Shown here piece after piece: positions 42,256 through 48,080 of a stretch of DNA of 48,080 nucleotides (within the stretch, counting starts at the first letter, position 1; each line of letters begins with the position of its first letter). Under the pieces are notes generated by a model. The model worked only from the letters and a program-made list of their open reading frames with translations. It did not search any database and had not been told where the DNA came from. The DNA is from Candidatus Moraniibacteriota bacterium (GTDB lineage Bacteria > Patescibacteriota > Minisyncoccia > Moranbacterales > DUUL01): the NCBI GenBank assembly GCA_027008775.1, contig JALVDV010000009.1, positions 1 to 48,080 on the forward strand, written 5' to 3'. The position numbers and the translations under genes were made by a program.

Positions 42256-43551
42256 TTATTTAAAATTTGTTTGAGTATTTGTTTGAGTATTGGCGTCATT
42301 ACTTTCATTTTCTCCTTCAGCGCCGATAAACCTTGGGTTGGCAATATATTTTCTGAAGGTAGCCAAAGCCGCCGGTGAAGAATCCAAGCGTAAAGTGGCC
42401 CAAAGATTATCATCTTCTTCCCAGTTCTCGTGCCAAGGAGAAATTGCCTTGAATTGTAGAGGGCTTTGAGGATTTAAAATATACTGAAAGGCCCCGGCCA
42501 GCCAGTGATCTTTTCTACCCAAAGGATGATGATCAGTAACTCCGAATTCCAAAAGAGCAATCGGTTTCTTATTACTGATTTCCAAAATTCGTTGTTGTGT
42601 TTCTTTCATTATCTCCGGAAATGTGTCCCAGTAGTCTTCAGCCGGATTTTGGGGACCATAGGCGCTGATGCCAATCCAATCAACATAGTTGTCGCCGGGA
42701 TAATAATTTTTTTGGCGATTCCAAGCCACATCGGGATCAGAGTAAACATCCGGATGCCAGAACCAGGTAACATTTTTAACTTTTTCTTCTCGGAAAATGT
42801 CCACGATGTGCCGATAGGCATCTATAAATCTTTCCGGTCCGTCCGCTTTTTGCGGGTCTCCGTATTTGGTTTTAACGCCACCGCCATTAACCGCCCCGCT
42901 CCAAGGAAACCAATTACCGTTCATTTCCAGGCCGAAGTCAATTAAAACCATTTTACCGTAATCTTTGACATCTTTAGCGTATTGATGCAGTTCATCATCA
43001 AATTTTCCGTCAATAATTTTTTGCAGAGAAAAAGTTTTATCATAAGCTGTATCCAAAATTTTACGGGGCATCATACGAACAAAAGGAATAGTCCCGGTGG
43101 AAGCAATAATGTCAACTTTTTTACGGGGAAATTTTAGTCCGTCTCTTCCCCAATTATTGGAAAAATAAGCCCACTTGATTTTCTTGCCAACCAATTTGTT
43201 AAAATTTTCTATCCTTTTGGCGGTAACATAATCTTCCGGTCCGCCGAAGTCGGGAAAAGCGCCAAAGTAAATTTTGTCATCATCCGGCGGGAGAAGTTTT
43301 ATTTCCGAGATGGTTTGTTCTTTTTGCTTATCCGAATCAACTTTTCTGTCATTGTTTAACAAAGATGTTGCCTTTTTGCCATTAGTGCGATTGTTATCAT
43401 TAACGGATTGTTTTAGTGTTTTGTTTACCTTCTTTCGTAGATTTGGTTGTTTAGTAGAATGTATTTTAAAGAAGTAAAAAATCAATCCGACTGATAAAAT
43501 CGCCAAAAGAATCAACGAAATAATTAGTTTTGATTTTGATAAATTAGACAT
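42256..43551 (-). CDS. Secreted GH26-like beta-mannanase
   Basis: The 431-residue protein has an N-terminal membrane anchor (residues about 8-29), a Lys/Asn-rich linker and a TIM-barrel domain. IDFGLEMNGNWFPWSG carries the acid/base Glu of GH26-type enzymes, VDWIGISAYGP follows, and IALLEFGVTDHH carries the likely nucleophile Glu. Substrate binding aromatics (WFWHPD, SPWHENWEEDDN) fit hexan-cleaving enzymes. A 14-bp gap to the rhodanese-GH114 gene suggests a glycan-degrading operon. The C-terminus is a Thr/Asn/Gln repeat (NTQTNTQTN). Confidence 0.8.
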   Translation of the reverse strand: MSNLSKSKLIISLILLAILSVGLIFYFFKIHSTKQPNLRKKVNKTLKQSVNDNNRTNGKKATSLLNNDRKVDSDKQKEQTISEIKLLPPDDDKIYFGAFPDFGGPEDYVTAKRIENFNKLVGKKIKWAYFSNNWGRDGLKFPRKKVDIIASTGTIPFVRMMPRKILDTAYDKTFSLQKIIDGKFDDELHQYAKDVKDYGKMVLIDFGLEMNGNWFPWSGAVNGGGVKTKYGDPQKADGPERFIDAYRHIVDIFREEKVKNVTWFWHPDVYSDPDVAWNRQKNYYPGDNYVDWIGISAYGPQNPAEDYWDTFPEIMKETQQRILEISNKKPIALLEFGVTDHHPLGRKDHWLAGAFQYILNPQSPLQFKAISPWHENWEEDDNLWATLRLDSSPAALATFRKYIANPRFIGAEGENESNDANTQTNTQTNFK

Positions 43552-43645
43552 ATTGTTTAAAAAATAATTTTTAAATACTTATTTATTTGTTTGTTATTTG
43601 ATTTATGAATTTGAATTTGTATTTGCTGATTTGGAGTAGTTTGAC

Positions 43646-44266
43646 TTATGAAGGGATGTTAATTTTCCGACTGATGAGCAGTTTTGGTTCACCTTTGTCT
43701 AAGATTGGATCGGTACCGGTTTTGTAAACTTCCACTTGATAATTTCCGGGCTTTAGTTTGTCAACGGTAGCTTCCAGGGAAGAGTAGCATTGACAACGAC
43801 AACCACGACCATGCCAAATCTCGTAAATTTTAATCTGATTGTCACGAATATCAGATTTTATTTCTACTTGGCGACAACAAAGATGATAATCGGCGCGATA
43901 ATATTTTACAGCGTTGCCTTGAGCTTCCAGACGAATTGTTTTGGGACGATTAAAAAATTCTGAAGGACTATTTTTTCGGCCAGCCTGTTTTTTCGTCTGT
44001 TTTTGATCCCCTTCCCCACAGCCATTTACTTTGTAAGAAAAAATTGGTTTGATTTTTGTCGGTTTAAACTTGGAAATAAGTCTTTGAAATTTACCGGCGG
44101 ACTTTGGCGGTTGACCAGCAGGAAATTGATGAATTTGTTTATTTTGAGGAAAAATGTTTTCGGCGAAACTTTTAATGTTTTGACCAACCGGAAATTTCAG
44201 AAGCAAAATAGCCACTACAACAAAGATGGAAATGGCGATAGTCAGGAAAATTCTTTTTTTATTCAT
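43646..44266 (-). CDS. Anchored Cys-rich protein of unknown function
   Basis: The 206-residue protein has one N-terminal helix (residues 5-25), a basic Pro/Lys linker, and a beta-rich domain from about residue 105 to the end. That domain has clustered cysteines HLCCRQVEI and GRGCRCQCYSS, then LKPGNYQVEVYKTG. An Ig-like fold held by disulphides or metal is suggested. It precedes the two glycosidase genes and may be their surface partner. The family is not recognised. Confidence 0.65.
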   Translation of the reverse strand: MNKKRIFLTIAISIFVVVAILLLKFPVGQNIKSFAENIFPQNKQIHQFPAGQPPKSAGKFQRLISKFKPTKIKPIFSYKVNGCGEGDQKQTKKQAGRKNSPSEFFNRPKTIRLEAQGNAVKYYRADYHLCCRQVEIKSDIRDNQIKIYEIWHGRGCRCQCYSSLEATVDKLKPGNYQVEVYKTGTDPILDKGEPKLLISRKINIPS

Positions 44267-44457
44267 TTTGTTTTTTTATTTTTTAAATTTTTATGCTTGC
44301 GTTTGTTTTGAAATTTTTTGAAGTGTTTCTGAAGAGACTTTATCTGCAAAAAAACCTGCAAAAATCTGAACTTGATAACCGCGGAAATCAAAACCTGATT
44401 GTTTCATTGTTTAGTAATCGGGAAATGATGTTCTCCGTCGGTTGTGAAAAATTTTTG

Positions 44458-44528
44458 TCGGGATGCCGAGAGTTGAACTCGGGCTACACGCACCCCATGC
44501 GTGCGTACTACCGTTATACTACACCCCG
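44458..44528 (-). tRNA. tRNA-Pro (anticodon GGG)
   Basis: The 71-nt cloverleaf on the minus strand has acceptor CGGGGTG/CATCCCG, D-arm GTAT/GTAC, anticodon stem CACGC/GCGTG with loop ATGGGGT, and T-arm CCGAG/CTCGG around TTCAACT. The discriminator is A and no CCA is encoded. A TATAAT on the minus strand (44555-44550) would start transcription about 15 nt upstream. Confidence 0.95.
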
Positions 44529-44650
44529 CTAAAATGGTTTTCTACGCTGATTATACTAACATTGTTTGGGCATCTTTTCAAATAGACCTTGCTTCTGACG
44601 ACTTGATGCGTTAGGACAAAAATAGCCAAGCATAAAAAAGGAGGTGCGAA

Positions 44651-44743
44651 ATGAAAAAAGGGGGGGAAGAATTTTTAGGAAAGGTGAAGAGGTTTTTTAT
44701 GAATTGGGAGGTGATTTTTTTATTGTTCTTTCTCTCTGGTTGA
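44651..44743 (+). CDS. Possible 30-residue membrane peptide
   Basis: ATG at 44651 follows a strong ribosome binding site (GGAGGTG at 44640-44646, 4-nt spacer). The peptide begins MKKGGEEFLGKVKRFF and ends in a hydrophobic helix (VIFLLFFLSG). A hairpin (CTCTGG/CCAGAG) overlaps the stop codon. A long hairpin and a plus-strand terminator follow, so a short transcript may exist. It is too short to be sure. Confidence 0.4.
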   Translation: MKKGGEEFLGKVKRFFMNWEVIFLLFFLSG

Positions 44744-44818
44744 ATTTAAAGAATCAAAGCCAGAGGAACTAAAAAGAGAAGGAATTTATCTAGAGTTTCT
44801 CCTTTCTGAGGTTCGGCC

Positions 44819-44913
44819 AAGCTTTCTGGATGTTATTTTCTACCTGATGTTTGACACTTTATTGATTAAAGAAGAAGTCAAACATGTGTCCGAAAATAGC
44901 ATCCAGAAAGCTT
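44819..44913. repeat. 95-bp near-perfect hairpin
   Basis: Outer arms of 22 bp begin with AAGCTTTCTGGATG and match with one mismatch. Inner arms ATGTTTGAC (44847-44855) and GTCAAACAT (44877-44885) are exact, with CTTT/AAAG nearer the loop. Together they form a long interrupted stem. It may fold in RNA or be a small palindromic element. Confidence 0.75.
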
Positions 44914-45026
44914 GATGGACAAAGGATTTAGGGGGATAACACTAAATGAGTTAAAGTTGTAAAAAAAGAGGGAGGGAAAAGGCGAAAGAATTGGGAATGT
45001 GGCCGTAACGGTCAAAAATCTCCTGG

Positions 45027-45055
45027 GGCTGAATTTCATCAGCCTTTTTGTTTTT
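45027..45055 (+). terminator. Plus-strand rho-independent terminator
   Basis: GGCTGA-ATTTCA-TCAGCC followed by TTTTTGTTTTT. No long plus-strand gene lies upstream, so it must end a short transcript covering the 30-codon ORF and the 95-bp hairpin. Confidence 0.7.
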
Positions 45056-45069
45056 AAAAATTCTTTATT

Positions 45070-45228
45070 TTATCTTCTTGTTTTCAACGGCCTCCACCAA
45101 TCGGGATTGTTTTTGTACCAATCAACGGTTTGTTTTAGACCTTCTTTCCAGGAGATTTTTGGCTCCCAACCCAGTTCGTTTTTGATTTTGCTGAAATTGG
45201 GCAACTTTTTGCTAAATTTTTGCAAACT
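45070..45228 (-). pseudogene. rmlB/epimerase-like gene remnant (C-terminal end)
   Basis: Fifty-two codons on the minus strand end at TAA (45070-45072). They read NELGWEPKISWKEGLKQTVD then WYKNNPDWWRPLK, the typical C-terminus of dTDP-glucose 4,6-dehydratase and related NAD-dependent sugar epimerases. Upstream the frame meets a TGA and no start exists. It is a deleted gene end and is not in the track. Confidence 0.75.
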
Positions 45229-45276
45229 TCATTTTACCTAACCCCATTGGCGACTCTTATAAAACAATGAAAAACC

Positions 45277-48080
45277 TTAATGAAGAGTTTGCTCTGTTGT
45301 TATTGGCCTGATAATTACCCAATGCATATTTTCTCCTCCTTCTGTATCTTCTTCTATTTCTTCTAAAACAAATTTTACCCCAATTTCCTTACCTAAACGA
45401 TTTAGTTGCTTGGTTATAATCTGATAACTGGTTTTTTCTCTGGCTCTGGCCAAAAGTGGCAAGGAATTGTTTTTGTCTAGATAGTACTTTTTATAAAGCT
45501 GCAGAAAAGCTTTAATCAATTTTCCTCCGGCCAATTTTGCTTCCGGCAAAGCCGCTAAATCAGAGATATAAATTACTTTCTCGCCTTCATCTTCTCCTTC
45601 GTAAGCAAAGAGATAACCTTTCATCTTCCCCTTTTCATCTTCATAGGCTAAAGATAAATTGGGGCGATTAAAATGAGTGTTATAAATATCTTTAGCAATC
45701 AAACCATTTTCCATATTATGAAGATACTCCATCAGAGTTTGATTGTCCGCGTAAGCCTTGCCTTCAATATAGGAAACTTTAAGAGTATCGACATAGGTAA
45801 GAGGACGGATGTTTTTAGGATATTTTTCTTTTCTTTTTTCTTTTTCTGAGAAGAAAATTTGTGTTGCCCAGAGATTTAAAGTTTTGCTTTGGTTTTTTTT
45901 ATTCACTGTCACCTCATAAACATTTTCACCAGTACTATCGCTGTAAGCCACAGGCGCCACCGGCAAAAAAGTGTTTTCTATGCTATTGCCAAATACCAAA
46001 TCGTTATACCCCATGCCTATTAAAAATTTCTGATTATTCAAATTATCGTCTGTTGCATAATGTTTTAGATATTCGGCAAAAAATTTTCTATATAATATCT
46101 CTAAAACATTTATATTTCTTCCAATATTGGGACGAACCTCGATATTATCACAAACCACCACTTCTTTTTGTTGCTCGATAATATCATCGGAAACAAAGTC
46201 ACTCATAGATTTATGCTCCTCTTGGGCCAACTTAATAATTTCCGGAATGGGTTTCTTAATGTCAATATCCTTGGTTAAAACCGATTGGGCAATCGTGCGC
46301 CAGACCCTTTTTCCTTTCTCCTGAGTTTCTACCTGAATTACAAATTGTCCGCAATTGGGATTAAAGGTGTAAACATTATTTTTCCCGGACCCAAAGGGCA
46401 TACAACACTCTGTGTCGTTACCGGCCACTACAGCTTCCGGATCAGATTTCCAGGTTATTCTAGTCCGATAATTTCTAAACTCTGCTCTAAGACCGATTGA
46501 TTTATCAAAAATTATTTCTTTAACTTGTTTTTCTATTTCCGGGCTTAAAGTAACTTTATTGTTCAAGAGATCCAGCAAAGTTGCGCTTTCTTTTTTAAGG
46601 AGGCGATTGACTTCCGCAAATAATTTTTTAGGGTGGCGCGCTTGGCCTTTGATTTTTTCTTGTCGCGACCCTAGGGCTGTTTTAATTAACTTCTTTAAAT
46701 CCAGGTCCCAATATTTTTCATTTACCGGAGCCGTAAAATACATTTCTGCCGGGGCAAAGGTTTGGATTTTATCTAAGGAACCTTCCACAACTGCGTCTCT
46801 TAGATCCTCAGCAGTTAAAGGTAAAAAAGGGATTTGGGTATAATGAGAAGGTTTTTTCAGTTCATGAGCTTCAGGAGCATGCTTTTCCTCAATTTGCAAA
46901 AATGTTTTTGGATTTTTAAAAAATTCTATAACCGCCCGGGTATTTATCCCCGGATGGAAAACAAGAGTTTCTATATAATCTTTTAATTTTTTCTTTTCCG
47001 GAGGCATCTCTCTAATTTCTTCTAAAATTTCTCTTTTGTTCAAAAGGTCAACTATATCATCAAACTTTTGCAATACTTTCCAGTTAAGAAAAATATCTTG
47101 AGGGGTTTTAACACCTTCCAATAATTGCGCCATGGATTTTATATCTTTATACTGGCGCGCTTCATTTAAAGTTTCCTCTAAGTTTACATTTTCCAAACGA
47201 TCGACAATTTTATTCAGCTTCTGATAAGCGTCCTGGCTGTTGTCTTTTCTAACCTGAAAAAGGATTTGGCCAAAAAATTGCTCTGGGGAAAGATTAGCTT
47301 TTTCTTTTAATTTTAAAATTTTATCAAAATTAAACAAGGCATCGTGCCGATCATAACCCCCAATAAACTTAAACATCTTTTCATAACCAAACACTTCCGC
47401 GCCTCTTTGGAAAGCGGAAAATATCTCATGATTGTTTCCTTCTTCATCCCAAACACTGCCTTTTAATCCTTTTAAGTTTTCCAAAATATTTTTGTATTTT
47501 TCTTCTCCTGACAGCTCCCAAACCTCAGGATTTTTTTCAATTTTCTCTTGGTTGGCAAAGTAATTTTGCAAGTTTTCCGCCACAGTTAAATTGGAATCTA
47601 AATATTTTTTATCCGGAATTGCCTCTTTGCCAAATAATTTTTCAAAATCTTTCCATGATAAATTTTGTAAAACAATTAGTTCTTGGCTTTGGTATAGTTG
47701 AAAAGGATAGTGAGAGAGGTCATAGTTTGAGAGGAAGTGTTCTTTGATTTCGAGGGCGTCGTCAATCCTTCCTTTTTTCAATTTTTCTTCCAATCTTTCT
47801 AACACCGCCTCTATTATCTCCAAATCATTTATTTCCGGATCATTTTTTATTCTTTCTTCCTCTCCTTGGAGAAAGTATACTTTAATTGTGAGGGCGTTAT
47901 CAATTTTTCCTTCTTTTAACATTTCTTTCATCACTTCCAATGCCATTTCTTTTATTTTTTCTTCCTTTTCCTCTCCATGGAGAAAGTGTTTTTGAATCTT
48001 AAGACATCTGTCAATATCTATTTTCTTCAATCTTTTTTTAAATACCTCCCATGCTATTTCTTCTATCTCCGGATCATTTT
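45277..48080 (-). CDS. Large repeat protein with GNAT-like end, 5' part off window
   Basis: The track starts this ORF at a TTG (48030), but the frame is open to the right edge, adding NDPEIEEIAWEVFKKR and showing that the true start lies outside. The visible N-part has three helical repeats of about 37-45 residues (KIDNALTIKVYFLQGEEE, GRIDDALEIKEHFL). A long helical middle follows, then a Cys motif GNDTECCMPFGSGKNN and NPNCGQFVIQV, and a C-terminal part resembling a GNAT acetyltransferase (MKGYLFAYEGEDEGEKVIYI, AKLAGGKLIKAF). I do not recognise the whole. An enzyme acting on an internal partner is possible but unproven. Confidence 0.65.
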   Translation of the reverse strand, partial: NDPEIEEIAWEVFKKRLKKIDIDRCLKIQKHFLHGEEKEEKIKEMALEVMKEMLKEGKIDNALTIKVYFLQGEEERIKNDPEINDLEIIEAVLERLEEKLKKGRIDDALEIKEHFLSNYDLSHYPFQLYQSQELIVLQNLSWKDFEKLFGKEAIPDKKYLDSNLTVAENLQNYFANQEKIEKNPEVWELSGEEKYKNILENLKGLKGSVWDEEGNNHEIFSAFQRGAEVFGYEKMFKFIGGYDRHDALFNFDKILKLKEKANLSPEQFFGQILFQVRKDNSQDAYQKLNKIVDRLENVNLEETLNEARQYKDIKSMAQLLEGVKTPQDIFLNWKVLQKFDDIVDLLNKREILEEIREMPPEKKKLKDYIETLVFHPGINTRAVIEFFKNPKTFLQIEEKHAPEAHELKKPSHYTQIPFLPLTAEDLRDAVVEGSLDKIQTFAPAEMYFTAPVNEKYWDLDLKKLIKTALGSRQEKIKGQARHPKKLFAEVNRLLKKESATLLDLLNNKVTLSPEIEKQVKEIIFDKSIGLRAEFRNYRTRITWKSDPEAVVAGNDTECCMPFGSGKNNVYTFNPNCGQFVIQVETQEKGKRVWRTIAQSVLTKDIDIKKPIPEIIKLAQEEHKSMSDFVSDDIIEQQKEVVVCDNIEVRPNIGRNINVLEILYRKFFAEYLKHYATDDNLNNQKFLIGMGYNDLVFGNSIENTFLPVAPVAYSDSTGENVYEVTVNKKNQSKTLNLWATQIFFSEKEKRKEKYPKNIRPLTYVDTLKVSYIEGKAYADNQTLMEYLHNMENGLIAKDIYNTHFNRPNLSLAYEDEKGKMKGYLFAYEGEDEGEKVIYISDLAALPEAKLAGGKLIKAFLQLYKKYYLDKNNSLPLLARAREKTSYQIITKQLNRLGKEIGVKFVLEEIEEDTEGGENMHWVIIRPITTEQTLH

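Noticed and set aside
48030-48080. Start codon of the large right-edge gene at 48030
   Set aside because: The codon is TTG and the frame stays open to the edge with the same repeat pattern, so the gene is truncated by the window.

Overview
The window is an AT-rich bacterial chromosome segment, 48,080 bp long. Its gene content fits a Candidate Phyla Radiation (Patescibacteria) genome, probably a parcubacterial-type lineage. The signs are a short ProS without the long editing insertion, FtsA/PilM-like and baseplate-J-like membrane proteins inside a glycan operon, large secreted beta-propeller and PEGA proteins, many small membrane proteins, few Shine-Dalgarno sites, and tRNA genes without an encoded CCA. 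The assignment is inference from gene content. No phage, plasmid or transposase hallmark gene was seen. The standard code fits, with UGA used as stop.

Layout. 1-1.1 kb: end of a secreted S74/tail-fibre-like protein and a 4Fe-4S ferredoxin. 1.2-14.9 kb: surface-glycan region. Plus-strand genes encode a dTMP-kinase-like protein, a flippase, a GT39-like membrane transferase and a GT2-GtrA fusion. A tight minus-strand operon follows (FtsA/PilM-like, baseplate-J-like, GT4, O-antigen polymerase), then a HAD phosphatase and YvcK. 15-20.4 kb: a 1414-residue surface beta-propeller protein, MscL and a small zinc-ribbon protein. 20.4-25.5 kb: leuS carrying three in-frame copies of a GC-rich repeat, an HTH-like protein, and a protein with two fused CDP-alcohol phosphotransferase domains.

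25.5-31.2 kb is the unusual part. Twelve copies of a 30-bp, almost perfect 14-2-14 palindrome lie only in the intergenic spaces around yfcE-like, ArsR-like and proS genes and across a 2.5-kb stretch without a convincing long gene. The two-base centre (TG or CA) gives each copy an orientation, and the order is that of balanced nested brackets. Two pairs enclose diverged copies of the same spacer of about 90 bp. Inside one bracket lies a GC-rich candidate RNA of about 290 nt with its own sigma70-type promoter and strong terminator, just downstream of a pair of DnaA-box-like sites.

31.2-48.1 kb: PEGA protein, groES under a CIRCE-like operator, tRNA-Thr(CGT), a VTT/DedA-like protein, then a long minus-strand run: RmlD with a Cys-rich insertion, acyltransferase, RarA, cyclopropane-fatty-acid synthase, glutamate dehydrogenase, an MFS remnant, a rhodanese-GH114 fusion, a GH26-like mannanase and a Cys-rich anchored protein. 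Next come tRNA-Pro(GGG), a short plus-strand unit with a 95-bp hairpin, an rmlB-like gene remnant, and a large repeat protein that runs off the right edge.

Read together, the genes deal mostly with building, exporting and decorating the cell surface (lipid-linked sugar transfer, polymerisation, lipid head groups, lipid modification, secreted glycosidases), interspersed with translation and stress genes.
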